This document shows positions 7,867 to 16,761 of a stretch of 64,000 bases of DNA, one piece after another (the stretch's first letter is position 1; the number at the start of each line of letters is the position of its first letter). The translations under genes and the position numbers were made by a program. The stretch covers positions 372,001-436,000 of the forward strand of contig JAURWE010000024.1 in the NCBI GenBank assembly GCA_030655075.1, given 5' to 3'. This stretch comes from Pararhizobium sp. (GTDB lineage: Bacteria > Pseudomonadota > Alphaproteobacteria > Rhizobiales > Rhizobiaceae). The notes under the pieces were generated by a model. The model saw nothing but the letters and a program-made list of their open reading frames with translations. It was not told the DNA's origin and did no database searches.

Positions 7867-9465
7867 TTGACCACTTTCAAGGACCTCGGCCTGTCCGAGC
7901 ACATCCTCTCGACGCTGACCTCGCTTGGCTTCGACACACCGACCCCGATCCAGGCGAAAGCCATCCCGCTCGTCATGCAGGGCAACGACCTCATCGGTCT
8001 CGCCCAGACCGGCACCGGCAAGACAGCCGCTTTCGGCCTGCCGATGATCGAAAAGCTCGTTGCTGACGGCAAGCGTCCCGAGCACCGCAACATCCGCGCG
8101 CTGATCCTCGCCCCGACCCGCGAACTGGTCAACCAGATCGCCGCGAACCTGCGCTCCTTCGTGCGCAACACGCCGCTGAAGATCGGCCTCGTCGTTGGCG
8201 GCGCCTCGATCAACAAGCAGTCCGAGCAGCTGTCGCGCGGCGTCGACATTCTCGTCGCCACCCCCGGCCGCCTTCTCGACCTCGTCAACCGCAAGGCCGT
8301 GTCGCTGCAGCAGGCGCGCTACCTCGTTCTCGACGAAGCCGACCAGATGCTCGACCTCGGCTTCATTCATGATCTGCGCAAGATCTCGAAGATGGTTCCG
8401 AAGAACCGCCAGACGCTGCTGTTCTCGGCCACCATGCCGAAGCTGATCGCCGATCTCGCCTCCGAATACCTGACCAACCCGGTCAAGGTCGAAGTTACGC
8501 CTCCGGGCAAGGCTGCCGACAAGGTCGAGCAGTACGTACACTTCGTCGCCGGCGGCAGCCAGAAGACGGAAATCCTCAAGGCATCGCTCACCGCCAACCC
8601 GCAGGGTCTGGCGCTGGTCTTCTCGCGCACCAAGCACGGCGCCGAAAAGCTGATGAAGCACCTCGAGCATGTCGGCTTCGCGGCTTCCTCGATCCACGGC
8701 AACAAGAGCCAGGGCCAGCGCGAACGCGCGCTCAAGGGCTTCCGTGACGGCGAAATCCGCGTTCTCGTGGCAACCGACGTTGCTGCCCGCGGCATCGACG
8801 TTCCCGGCGTCACTCATGTCTACAACTACGACCTGCCGGAAGTCGCAGAAGCCTATATCCACCGCATCGGACGGACCGCCCGTGCCGGCCGCGACGGCAT
8901 TGCCATCGCGTTCTGCGCCCCGGACGAAATCCGCCTGCTGCGCGATATCGAAAAGCTGATGAAGATCGAGATCGAAGTCGCCAGCGGCGAGATCCCGACC
9001 GACCGCGCCCGTCCTGCCAAGGGCGGCGGCAACAAGCGTGGTGGTGCCGGCAACGGTGGCCAGAACGCAGGCCGTGGGCAGGGTGCCGGCCGTGGCCAGC
9101 CCCGCTCCGCTGAAGGCCGTGGCGAAAGCCAGAGCCGCCAGCCGCGCCGCGAACACAGCGAAGGCGAACGTCATGCCGAGCCGCGCATCGAGCGTGCGGT
9201 CAACGGCCTGCCGACCATCATCCGTCCGGCTCCGGCCAACCGCAACGACGCCCCGCGAGTCGAGCGCACCATGGAGCCTGCCAAGAACAAGCAGCACCGC
9301 AAGGGCCAGGGCCCGGCCGCACAGGCCGCCCACGAAACGCAGATGGCCAAGCGCGGCCACGGTGGCAAGGGCCGCCCGGCCCGCCCGGCCGGCAACCGCC
9401 ACCAGCCGAACGGCCAGAGCCGCGATGGCGCACAGGGCCTGACACGCAAGCGCGAACAGGCATAA
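7867..9465 (+). CDS. rhlE: ATP-dependent RNA helicase RhlE
   Basis: 532 residues. All DEAD-box motifs are readable: the Q motif (PTPIQAKAIP), motif I AQTGTGKT (about 51-58), Ia PTRELVNQI, II VLDEADQMLD, III SAT, and VI HRIGRTARAGRDG. The last 160 residues form a Gly/Arg/Asn/Gln-rich basic tail (KRGGAGNGGQNAGRGQGAGR) typical of RhlE and likely to bind RNA. It unwinds structured RNA, probably in ribosome assembly and cold growth. The start is TTG at 7867 with GAAAGG nine bases upstream; no better ATG exists at the conserved N-terminus MTTFKDLGLS. It is monocistronic, followed by a shared terminator. Confidence 0.93.
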   Translation: MTTFKDLGLSEHILSTLTSLGFDTPTPIQAKAIPLVMQGNDLIGLAQTGTGKTAAFGLPMIEKLVADGKRPEHRNIRALILAPTRELVNQIAANLRSFVRNTPLKIGLVVGGASINKQSEQLSRGVDILVATPGRLLDLVNRKAVSLQQARYLVLDEADQMLDLGFIHDLRKISKMVPKNRQTLLFSATMPKLIADLASEYLTNPVKVEVTPPGKAADKVEQYVHFVAGGSQKTEILKASLTANPQGLALVFSRTKHGAEKLMKHLEHVGFAASSIHGNKSQGQRERALKGFRDGEIRVLVATDVAARGIDVPGVTHVYNYDLPEVAEAYIHRIGRTARAGRDGIAIAFCAPDEIRLLRDIEKLMKIEIEVASGEIPTDRARPAKGGGNKRGGAGNGGQNAGRGQGAGRGQPRSAEGRGESQSRQPRREHSEGERHAEPRIERAVNGLPTIIRPAPANRNDAPRVERTMEPAKNKQHRKGQGPAAQAAHETQMAKRGHGGKGRPARPAGNRHQPNGQSRDGAQGLTRKREQA

Positions 9466-9495
9466 GCCTTTTCCACCTGTGTGACACAAAATCCG

Positions 9496-9524
9496 AACGG
9501 CGGGCTGCAAAGCCCGCCGTTTTT
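9496..9524 (+). terminator. Terminator after rhlE, shared with convergent gene
   Basis: AACGGCGGGCT (9496-9506) and AGCCCGCCGTT (9511-9521) form a perfect 11-bp stem with a four-base loop, followed by TTTC. It sits between convergent rhlE and the DMT gene and can serve both. Confidence 0.85.
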
Positions 9525-10414
9525 CATTCTGCGGGAACGATGACCTTACGGTTGGTGAGATAGACGCCGAGAACGGCAATCGTGGTACCGATGATCATCG
9601 GCATCGTCAGGTCTTCGCCGAAGATGACGGCCGCCTGGATCGCCGCCAGCGGCGGCACCAGATAGATCAGCGACGCCGCGCGCGACACCTGTCCCCGACG
9701 CAGCAGGATGAGCAGAAGCGCGATCGCCCCCATCGACAGGCCGAGCACCGACCAGACCAGCAGGCCCACCAGTTGCCAGCTGAAACTGATTCGAAAATCT
9801 TCCAGAAAAAACGCAAACGGCACCGTCACGGCAAAGGCGCCGACATACTGCAGCGTCGCGATCCAGCGCAGATCTCCCGTCTGCAGATATTTCTTCTGAT
9901 GGATGGTGCCATAGGTGGCGGCCGCCATGCCGGCGATGTTGATGACGATCGGCACGGCGCTGATGGCGAGATCGCTGCTGCTCAGCACGAGAAACTTCGG
10001 CAGCACGGCAATGGCGATGCCGACGAAGCCAAGCGAGACGCCGAGACGCTGCGGCCCGGTCAGGTTTTCGCCGAGCAGATAGGGAGCGGCGGCTGCGGTC
10101 ATCAGCGGCTGCAGGCCGGCGATGATGCTGGACATGGCCGCCGGCACGCCCTCACCGATCGCCCACCAGACGGCGCCGAGATAGAGCCCGTGCAGGAAGA
10201 TGCCGGAGAGGATGGCATGTCCCATCGCCCGCCCCGTCGACAGACGCGGCGCCTGGAACACGACGCAGACCGCGAAGAACAGCAGCGCCGCCAGCGCATA
10301 GCGCAGACACAGGAATGTCAGCGGCCCCGAATAGATGCCGCCATATTTTGCCAGCACCCAGCCCGTCGACCAGAGAAGAACAAAAAGGGCCGGAGCCATG
10401 CGATCGAGGGTCAT
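9524..10414 (-). CDS. DMT superfamily (EamA) permease
   Basis: 296 residues with about ten hydrophobic segments in two repeated EamA domains (first MAPALFVLLWSTGWVLAKYGG, second after AVPIVINIAGMAAATYG). Members export metabolites or amino acids across the inner membrane; the substrate cannot be read. It is a single gene, convergent with rhlE. The upstream 356 bases hold the promoter of the divergent ATP-grasp operon as well. Confidence 0.85.
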   Translation of the reverse strand: MTLDRMAPALFVLLWSTGWVLAKYGGIYSGPLTFLCLRYALAALLFFAVCVVFQAPRLSTGRAMGHAILSGIFLHGLYLGAVWWAIGEGVPAAMSSIIAGLQPLMTAAAAPYLLGENLTGPQRLGVSLGFVGIAIAVLPKFLVLSSSDLAISAVPIVINIAGMAAATYGTIHQKKYLQTGDLRWIATLQYVGAFAVTVPFAFFLEDFRISFSWQLVGLLVWSVLGLSMGAIALLLILLRRGQVSRAASLIYLVPPLAAIQAAVIFGEDLTMPMIIGTTIAVLGVYLTNRKVIVPAE

Positions 10415-10770
10415 TCAGTCTCCGCAGCATCAGCCGTTTCGGGCAAAGCGTTAGAACCGCGCCGTTTGATGGTCAAAGCAAATTTCGTGATGTTTTGGCT
10501 GAGAAAAAATCACGGCGGCAAGAGCAGTGAGATTAAAAATTGAGCAAATGAAGAAAGCTGCGCCAGTTGAACCGGCCGCAGAATGGCGCTTTGCCCGGAT
10601 ATAATTTTCACGCATCGGAACAGGACACCGATTTTGCCGTTTATTCAGGCACTTCGCAGGGTCATACACGCGGAAAATGAGCAAGAAAATTTCTTTATCA
10701 TCAACTGCGCATGCTTCTTGCATTGCCGATAGCATTGTATTCAAATGAAAAAAAATGGGGACCTTAGACG
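10415..10770. other. AT-rich divergent intergenic region
   Basis: 356 bases, distinctly more AT-rich than the flanking genes, with no convincing ORF. It contains the EcfG-type promoter at 10617-10641 and a GGGGA Shine-Dalgarno at 10757-10761 for the TTG start at 10771. Confidence 0.6.
10617..10641 (+). promoter_or_regulatory. EcfG-type promoter of the ATP-grasp operon
   Basis: GGAAC (10617-10621) and CGTT (10638-10641) are separated by exactly 16 bases. The match to the GGAAC-N16/17-CGTT consensus is perfect and lies 130 bases upstream of the first gene of the ATP-grasp / alpha-E / transglutaminase operon, leaving a long leader. Confidence 0.7.
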
Positions 10771-12180
10771 TTGGCATTTGACGAAATGATAAATGCGGAC
10801 AGCAGTCCGCGCCAACCTTACCAGACCTACCATGATTGGTACGCCAGCCAGGATCGGGCCAGACTGATCGCAAAATCGGCGGAGGCGGAAAACATTTTCC
10901 GCAAGACGGGCATAACCTTTGCCGTCTACGGCCACGCCGATTCGGCCGAAAAGCTCATCCCGTTCGATCTCATCCCGCGCATCATCTCGGGCCGCGAATG
11001 GCGCAAGCTGGCGCAGGGCATCGAGCAGCGGGTGCTGGCGCTCAACGCGTTTCTGGACGACATCTACCACAAGCAGGAAATCATCAAGGCTGGCCGCATT
11101 CCGCGCGAACTGATCGAGCACAATGTCGCCTTCCTGCCGCAGATGATCGGCTTCCGCCCGCCGGGTGGCGTCTATACCCACATCGTCGGCACCGATATCG
11201 TGCGAACCGGCGAGGACCAGTTCTATGTTCTGGAAGACAATGCCCGCACGCCATCCGGTGTCAGCTACATGCTGGAAAACCGTGAAACGATGATGCAGAT
11301 GTTCCCGGAACTGTTCCACATCAACAAGGTGCGGCCGGTCGAGAACTATCCCTATCTGCTGCGCCAGAGCCTCGCCTCGCTCGCCCCTCCCGGCTGCAAG
11401 GGCAAGCCGCGCGTGGCGATCCTGACGCCGGGCATCTACAATTCCGCCTATTACGAACACGCCTTCCTTGCCGACCAGATGGGCGTCGAACTGGTCGAAG
11501 GATCGGATCTGCGCGTCATCGACGGCAAGGTCGCCGCCCGCACGACGCGCGGCTATCAGCCGATCGACGTGCTCTACCGCCGCGTCGACGACGACTATCT
11601 CGACCCGCTGACCTTCAAGCCAGAATCGACGCTCGGCGTTCCCGGCATCATGGATGTCTACCGCGCCGGCAACATCACCATTGCCAACGCGCCGGGCACC
11701 GGCATCTGCGACGACAAGGCGATCTATTCCTACATGCCCGAGATCGTCGAGTTCTACACGGGCCGCAAGCCGCTGCTCGAAAACGTGCCGACCTGGCGCT
11801 GCATCGAGCCGGACAGCCTGAAATATGTGCTAGAGCACATTGACGAACTGGTCATCAAGGAAGTCCATGGCTCCGGCGGCTACGGCATGCTGGTCGGCCC
11901 GGCGGCCACCAAGAAGGAATGCGCTGCTTTTGCCGAAAAGCTGAAGAGCCGGCCGGGCAACTACATCGCCCAGCCGACCCTGTCGCTCTCCACCGTGCCC
12001 ATCATGGTCAAGAAGGGCATCGCGCCCCGTCACGTCGATCTACGTCCCTATGTTCTCGTGTCCGACAAAGTGCAGATCATCCCCGGTGGCTTGACCCGGG
12101 TTGCGCTGAAAGCCGGCTCCCTGGTGGTCAATTCCAGTCAGGGTGGCGGCACGAAAGACACCTGGGTATTGGAGGACTGA
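10771..12180 (+). CDS. Circularly permuted ATP-grasp type 2 protein
   Basis: 469 residues. Family blocks are visible: DLIPRIISGREWRKLAQG (about 68-85), VLEDNARTPSGVSYMLENR (about 154-172), IANAPGTGICDDKAIYSYMP, HGSGGYGMLVGP and LRPYVL. It ends in SSQGGGTKDTWVLED. ATP-grasp ligases form peptide or amide bonds through acyl phosphates. This permuted family is predicted to be an amidoligase, but its substrate is unknown. I accept the TTG start at 10771 (MAFDEM...) because GGGGA lies nine bases upstream, while the ATG at 10786 lacks a ribosome site. It is the first gene of a three-gene operon with an alpha-E protein 3 bases downstream and a transglutaminase. An EcfG-type promoter lies upstream. 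Confidence 0.9.
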   Translation: MAFDEMINADSSPRQPYQTYHDWYASQDRARLIAKSAEAENIFRKTGITFAVYGHADSAEKLIPFDLIPRIISGREWRKLAQGIEQRVLALNAFLDDIYHKQEIIKAGRIPRELIEHNVAFLPQMIGFRPPGGVYTHIVGTDIVRTGEDQFYVLEDNARTPSGVSYMLENRETMMQMFPELFHINKVRPVENYPYLLRQSLASLAPPGCKGKPRVAILTPGIYNSAYYEHAFLADQMGVELVEGSDLRVIDGKVAARTTRGYQPIDVLYRRVDDDYLDPLTFKPESTLGVPGIMDVYRAGNITIANAPGTGICDDKAIYSYMPEIVEFYTGRKPLLENVPTWRCIEPDSLKYVLEHIDELVIKEVHGSGGYGMLVGPAATKKECAAFAEKLKSRPGNYIAQPTLSLSTVPIMVKKGIAPRHVDLRPYVLVSDKVQIIPGGLTRVALKAGSLVVNSSQGGGTKDTWVLED

Positions 12181-12183
12181 CCG

Positions 12184-13122
12184 ATGCTCGGAAGAACAGC
12201 AAACGGCCTATACTGGATGTTCCGCTATATCGAGCGGGCTGAAAACATCGCCCGCCTGATCGATGCGGGCCTGCGCGTCTCGTTGACCGGCGCCAACACG
12301 ACCGAAGACGACTGGGACGGCGTGCTGCAAAGCGCCGGCGTGCGCGAAACCTATGACGAAGTGCACGACACGCTGACCACTGCCGACGCGATCGACTTCC
12401 TGCTGCGTGACCGCCGCAATCCGTCGAGCGTCATGTCCTGCATCGATTCGGGCCGCAACAACGCCCGCATGGTGCGCACGGCGCTCACCCGCGAGACCTG
12501 GGAAGCCACCAACGAGTGCTGGATCGAATTGAAGGCGCTTCTTGCCCGCAAGGCCCGCGCCATGGACATGCCGGCCATCATCGACAGCATCAAGCGCCGC
12601 ACGGGCCTCATCCGCGGCGCTTTCCACGGCACCATGCTGCGCGACGATATCTACAATTTCTCGCGCATCGGCACCTTCATTGAGCGGGCCGACAACACGG
12701 CCCGCATCCTCGACGTCAAATATTACGTTCTGCTGCCGGCCGCCGCCCAGGTCGGCTCGTCGATCGACAATCTGCAGTGGGAATCGATCCTGCGCTCGGT
12801 CTCGGCAAACCGCTCTTACGGCTGGGTCTACGACGGCGAATACAATGCCTCCAACATTGCCGACTTCCTGCTGCTCAATGTGCGCATGCCACGCTCACTT
12901 GCCTACTGTTATGAGAAGATCAACAGCAATCTGGGCTATCTTGCATCCGAATACGGCGAGAGCCATGATGCCCAGAAGACGGCCGATGCGATCCTGACCT
13001 CGCTGAAGGGCAAGACCATCCGCGCCGTCATGGATCACGGGCTTCACGAATACATCGAGGATTTCATCAACCAGAACAATCGTCTGGGACAGGAAATCTC
13101 CGATGGTTACCGCTTCTACTGA
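12184..13122 (+). CDS. Alpha-E domain-containing protein
   Basis: 312 residues, all-helical, opening MLGRTANGLYWMFRYIERAENIARL, the hallmark of the alpha-E family. A second internal RIGTFIERADNTARILDVKYY segment (about 158-178) repeats the R-x-ERAxNxAR pattern. The family is found almost always next to a permuted ATP-grasp gene and a transglutaminase and is thought to work with them; no catalytic activity is known. It starts 3 bases after the ATP-grasp stop, so translation is likely coupled. The protein is soluble with no signal peptide. Confidence 0.9.
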   Translation: MLGRTANGLYWMFRYIERAENIARLIDAGLRVSLTGANTTEDDWDGVLQSAGVRETYDEVHDTLTTADAIDFLLRDRRNPSSVMSCIDSGRNNARMVRTALTRETWEATNECWIELKALLARKARAMDMPAIIDSIKRRTGLIRGAFHGTMLRDDIYNFSRIGTFIERADNTARILDVKYYVLLPAAAQVGSSIDNLQWESILRSVSANRSYGWVYDGEYNASNIADFLLLNVRMPRSLAYCYEKINSNLGYLASEYGESHDAQKTADAILTSLKGKTIRAVMDHGLHEYIEDFINQNNRLGQEISDGYRFY

Positions 13123-13142
13123 CGGCCGGTGGGGACCAGAAC

Positions 13143-13964
13143 ATGCGTTTGAAAATCAGCCACACGACCGAATATCACTATGACGAACCCGTGCAGTATT
13201 CGCTGCAGCGGCTGCGCCTCACACCGCTCAGCCAGCCGGGCCAGCGGGTGCTGTCCTGGGAAACCAAGGTCGAAGGCGCGACGATGGAGGTCGGCTATAT
13301 CGACCACTTCGGCAACCGGGTCGATCTGGTCAGCACCAATGGCGACCAGAGTTCCATCAAGATCACCGCCAGCGGCGATGTCGAGACCGAAGACCGGGCC
13401 GGCGTCTATGGCCCGCATCAGGCCTATGGGCCACTCTGGCTCTACCTGCGGGAAACGCCGCTGACCAAGGCCGGCAAGCTTACCCGGGAACTGGTGAAGT
13501 CCGCCACCGGCGAAAACGATCTTTCCCGCATGCATGCGCTGATGGCGCTGATCAGCGAACAGGTTGCCTACCGACCCGGTGAAACCGGCACGGAAACAAC
13601 GGCGGAAGAGGCGCTGGAGCAGAAGAGCGGCGTCTGCCAGGATCACGCCCATATCTTCATCGGCGCCGCGCGGCTGATGGGCATTCCCGCCCGCTACGTC
13701 TCGGGTTATCTGATGATGGAAGACACGACCGAACAGGCTGCCAGCCACGCCTGGGGCGAAGCGCATTTGACCGGCCTCGGCTGGGTCGGCTTCGATGCCG
13801 CCAACAAGGTCTGCCCCGATGCCCGCTACGTTCGCATCGCGTCGGGCCTCGACTACCGCGACGCCGCGCCGATCTCCGGCATGGTCACCGGCCTTTCGGC
13901 CGAATCGCTGACCGTCACCATCACGGTCGAGGCGCAAAGCCAGAGCCAAAGTCAGAGCCAGTAA
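13143..13964 (+). CDS. Transglutaminase-like cysteine protease family protein
   Basis: 273 residues. The N-terminal beta domain MRLKISHTTEYHYDEPV is typical of bacterial transglutaminase N-domains. The catalytic triad is readable: Cys in KSGVCQDHAH (about 161), His in ASHAWGEAH (about 201) and Asp in GFDAANK (about 217). Such proteins usually hydrolyse isopeptide or peptide bonds. It is the third gene of the operon, 20 bases after the alpha-E gene, and is a plausible hydrolase for the product of the ATP-grasp enzyme. The C-terminus ends in an unusual Gln-Ser dipeptide repeat (QSQSQSQSQ) from a near-repetitive DNA stretch at about 13933-13962. The proteasome-like peptidase gene that accompanies many such operons is absent here. 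Confidence 0.9.
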   Translation: MRLKISHTTEYHYDEPVQYSLQRLRLTPLSQPGQRVLSWETKVEGATMEVGYIDHFGNRVDLVSTNGDQSSIKITASGDVETEDRAGVYGPHQAYGPLWLYLRETPLTKAGKLTRELVKSATGENDLSRMHALMALISEQVAYRPGETGTETTAEEALEQKSGVCQDHAHIFIGAARLMGIPARYVSGYLMMEDTTEQAASHAWGEAHLTGLGWVGFDAANKVCPDARYVRIASGLDYRDAAPISGMVTGLSAESLTVTITVEAQSQSQSQSQ

Positions 13965-14006
13965 GCCTCCCCGCCGTCATCGGCATGCATGCAGCGAGCA
14001 CCTTTT

Positions 14007-14903
14007 ATGCCGACGTCTGAACTGCTCGCTCTTTCGGCCGCGACCTTCATCGCGCTCAGTGGCATGCTCATCAACGAGCTGAAGGGCAAGGTCGATATTC
14101 TGCGGCTGGCCCGCTGGCAGATGCTGACCGCCTTCATCCTGACCGGCGCCGTCTCGCTCGCCGTCGGCGGCTGGCACACGATCGCGCCGTGGCAGTTCGG
14201 CTTCCTCGCCGCCTCCAGCCTGTTCGGCATCATCTTTGCCAGCACCACCTATTTCGCCGCCATCTATGCCGCCGGAGCCCGCACCACCGCCCTCCTCTTC
14301 TCGCTCACCGCCCCCTTCGCGCTGCTGATGGGTTATGTGGCGCTCGGCGAAACCATCAGCCTGAAACAGGGCATCGGCGTGGCGCTGGTACTCTCGGGCA
14401 TCGTGACGGCGATCGGCCTGCGCCGGCCGCAAGGCAAGAAGCCTGACGCTGCTGCTGGGCCGGCGGTGGTCGTGCCGTGGAAGGGCATCGCGCTTGGCAT
14501 CGTCACCGCCTTCGGCCAGGCGCTCGGCAGCCTGTGCGCGCGTCCGGCCATGGCGGCAGGCGCCGAACCGTTCACGGCCATGGCCATCCGCGCCGGCATC
14601 GCGGCGGTGTTTTTCCTGGCCTTACTCGCTTTGCCGATCCCGGCGCTGCAAAGACCTTACCGCTTCGCGGCGCGCCCGCTGATCATCGCCGTCACCGCCG
14701 CCTTCTGCGGCACCGGGCTTGGCATGTCGCTGCTGATGGCGGCGCTGGTCAACGGCAATGTCGGCATCGTCTCGACCCTGTCGTCGATGACACCGGTCGT
14801 CATCCTGCCGATGGTCTGGATCCGCACCGGCGTAGCCCCGCCGCTGCACGCCTGGGCCGGCGCCCTGCTCGCTGTCGCAGGCACCGCGCTGATCAGCCTG
14901 TGA
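14007..14903 (+). CDS. DMT superfamily (EamA) permease
   Basis: 298 residues with ten predicted membrane segments in two EamA halves; AARTTALLFSLTAPFALLMGYVALGE is the typical end of the first half. It is an inner-membrane exporter of unknown substrate. The start is uncertain: ATG at 13989 would add six residues, and neither has a strong Shine-Dalgarno. It begins shortly after the transglutaminase gene on the same strand and might be read through from that operon, but nothing links its function to it. Confidence 0.8.
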   Translation: MPTSELLALSAATFIALSGMLINELKGKVDILRLARWQMLTAFILTGAVSLAVGGWHTIAPWQFGFLAASSLFGIIFASTTYFAAIYAAGARTTALLFSLTAPFALLMGYVALGETISLKQGIGVALVLSGIVTAIGLRRPQGKKPDAAAGPAVVVPWKGIALGIVTAFGQALGSLCARPAMAAGAEPFTAMAIRAGIAAVFFLALLALPIPALQRPYRFAARPLIIAVTAAFCGTGLGMSLLMAALVNGNVGIVSTLSSMTPVVILPMVWIRTGVAPPLHAWAGALLAVAGTALISL

Positions 14904-14911
14904 ACCAAAAA

Positions 14912-14933
14912 AGGCGGGACATAAACCCCGCCT
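14912..14933 (-). terminator. Bidirectional terminator between DMT gene and araD
   Basis: AGGCGGG (14912-14918) pairs with CCCGCCT (14927-14933). Read on the minus strand it is followed by TTTTTT, so it is the terminator of the dehydratase operon; on the plus strand it is followed by a poorer T-rich stretch. Confidence 0.75.
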
Positions 14934-14958
14934 CTTTCGTGTTTTCCTGTCGTAACTG

Positions 14959-16698
14959 TCAGTGGCTGTCCTTGCCGACAGCACTGCCGCGACATCCCTT
15001 GAGGAAGTCGAGATCGGCGCCGGTGTCGGCACCTTCCACATGCTGCTGGTGCAGGAAGGCATAGCCGGAGGTCGGCAGGTCGTGGTGCGGCTCCCAGGCG
15101 GCCAGACGCTCGGCCAGTTCGGCATCCGAAATGTCGAGATGCAGGCGCCGGTTCGGCACGTCGAGCTCGATCATATCGCCATTTTTCACCACGGCCAGCG
15201 GTCCGCCGACGGCGGCTTCCGGCGAGGTGTGCAGCACCACGGTGCCATAGGCGGTTCCCGACATGCGCGCGTCGGAAATGCGCACCATGTCGGTGATGCC
15301 CTTCTTCAGCACTTTCGGCGGCAGACCCATGTTGCCGACCTCGGCCATGCCCGGGTACCCCTTCGGACCACAGTTCTTCATAACCATGATGCAGGTCTCG
15401 TCAATGTCGAGATTGTCGTCGTTGATCTTGGCCTTGTAGTCGTCGATGTCCTCGAACACGACGGCGCGGCCGCGATGCGTCAGCAGGTGCGGCGATGCGG
15501 CCGACGGCTTCAGAACTGCACCCTTCGGCGCCAGGTTGCCGCGCACGACGACAATGCCGCCGGACTGGGTCAGCGCCTTTTCGGCCGGCAGGATGACGTC
15601 CTCGTTCCAGTTGATGACGTCCTTGACCTCGTCCCACATGGTTTCGCCCGACACAGTCAGCGCATCCTTGTGCAGCAGGCCGGCCTCGCCGAGGCGCTTG
15701 ATGACCACAGGCAGGCCGCCCGCATAGAAGAACTCTTCCATCAGATATTTGCCCGACGGCATCAGGTTGACGATGGTCGGCACGTTGCGGCCGCAGCGGT
15801 CCCAATCATCAAGCGTCAGATCGATGCCGACCCGGCCCGCCATAGCCAGAAGGTGGATGACCGCATTGGTCGAGCCGCCGATCGCCGCATTGGTGCGGAT
15901 GGCGTTTTCGAACGCGTCCTTGGTCATGATATCAGAAGGCTTCAGGTCGTCCTTGACCATCTGCACGATGCGGCGGCCGGTGAGCTGCGCCATCACCTTG
16001 CGGCGGCTGTCGACGCCCGGGATCGCGGCATTGCCGGAAAGTGCCATGCCCAGCGCCTCGGCCATGGAGGCCATGGTGGAGGCGGTGCCCATCGTGTTGC
16101 AGGTGCCGGATGAGCGGCTCATCGAGGCTTCGGCCTCTAGGAACTCGGCCTGGGTCATCTCGCCGGCCTTGACCATTTCGGAGAATTTCCACAGATGCGT
16201 GCCGGAGCCGACCCGCTCGCCGCGGAAATACCCGTTCAGCATCGGTCCGCCGGTGACGACGATCGACGGCAGATCGACCGAGGCGGCGGCCATCAGCAGA
16301 GACGGCGTGGTCTTGTCGCAGCCGACCAAAAGCACGCAGCCGTCCATCGGCTGGCCGCGAATGGTTTCCTCGATCGCCAGCGCCGCCAGGTTGCGGTACA
16401 TCATCGCCGTCGGGCGGAAGGTGTTTTCGGACGCCGAGAACACCGGCACTTCCATCGGGAAGCCGCCGGCCTCCCAGACGCCTGCCTTCACCTTTTCGGC
16501 AAGCTCGCGCAGATGGCCGTTGCACGGCGTCATATCCGACCAGGTATTGAGGATACCGATCACTGGGCGCCCGTCGAACAGGTCGTGCGGGTACCCCTGG
16601 TTCTTCATCCAGCCGCGATGGTAGATCACGTCACGGCTGGTGCCGCCGTACCATTCCTGCGACCGCAGTCTGCGGGGCCATTCAGCTTTCTTCGTCAT
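14959..16698 (-). CDS. araD: L-arabinonate dehydratase (IlvD/Edd family)
   Basis: 579 residues, the same length I recall for the structurally characterised Rhizobium leguminosarum L-arabinonate dehydratase. Cysteines at 59 (TPCNGH), 127 (VGCDKT) and 200 (SGTCNT) match the [2Fe-2S] ligands of that enzyme, and Lys129 matches its carbamylated metal ligand. It converts L-arabinonate to L-2-keto-3-deoxyarabonate in the cytoplasm. It is the last gene of the chvE-gguABC operon, 63 bases after the semialdehyde dehydrogenase gene. The symbol araD follows usage for this dehydratase and is not the ribulose-phosphate epimerase. A related pentonate may also be a substrate. Confidence 0.9.
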   Translation of the reverse strand: MTKKAEWPRRLRSQEWYGGTSRDVIYHRGWMKNQGYPHDLFDGRPVIGILNTWSDMTPCNGHLRELAEKVKAGVWEAGGFPMEVPVFSASENTFRPTAMMYRNLAALAIEETIRGQPMDGCVLLVGCDKTTPSLLMAAASVDLPSIVVTGGPMLNGYFRGERVGSGTHLWKFSEMVKAGEMTQAEFLEAEASMSRSSGTCNTMGTASTMASMAEALGMALSGNAAIPGVDSRRKVMAQLTGRRIVQMVKDDLKPSDIMTKDAFENAIRTNAAIGGSTNAVIHLLAMAGRVGIDLTLDDWDRCGRNVPTIVNLMPSGKYLMEEFFYAGGLPVVIKRLGEAGLLHKDALTVSGETMWDEVKDVINWNEDVILPAEKALTQSGGIVVVRGNLAPKGAVLKPSAASPHLLTHRGRAVVFEDIDDYKAKINDDNLDIDETCIMVMKNCGPKGYPGMAEVGNMGLPPKVLKKGITDMVRISDARMSGTAYGTVVLHTSPEAAVGGPLAVVKNGDMIELDVPNRRLHLDISDAELAERLAAWEPHHDLPTSGYAFLHQQHVEGADTGADLDFLKGCRGSAVGKDSH

Positions 16699-16761
16699 CG
16701 TCTCTTGCCTTTTGATTGATGCCGAGCCGCCGTCGCGGCAGCCCGGATCACCCGTTGTTCG

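Noticed and set aside
7639..9579. 646-residue minus-strand open frame opposite rhlE
   Set aside because: Low-complexity Ala/Leu/Arg composition mirrors rhlE codons; no domain is seen and it crosses the terminator.
15446..16624. Overlapping antisense frames opposite the arabinonate dehydratase gene
   Set aside because: Several 90-380-residue frames exist there, but the dehydratase has all catalytic residues and the frames lack motifs.
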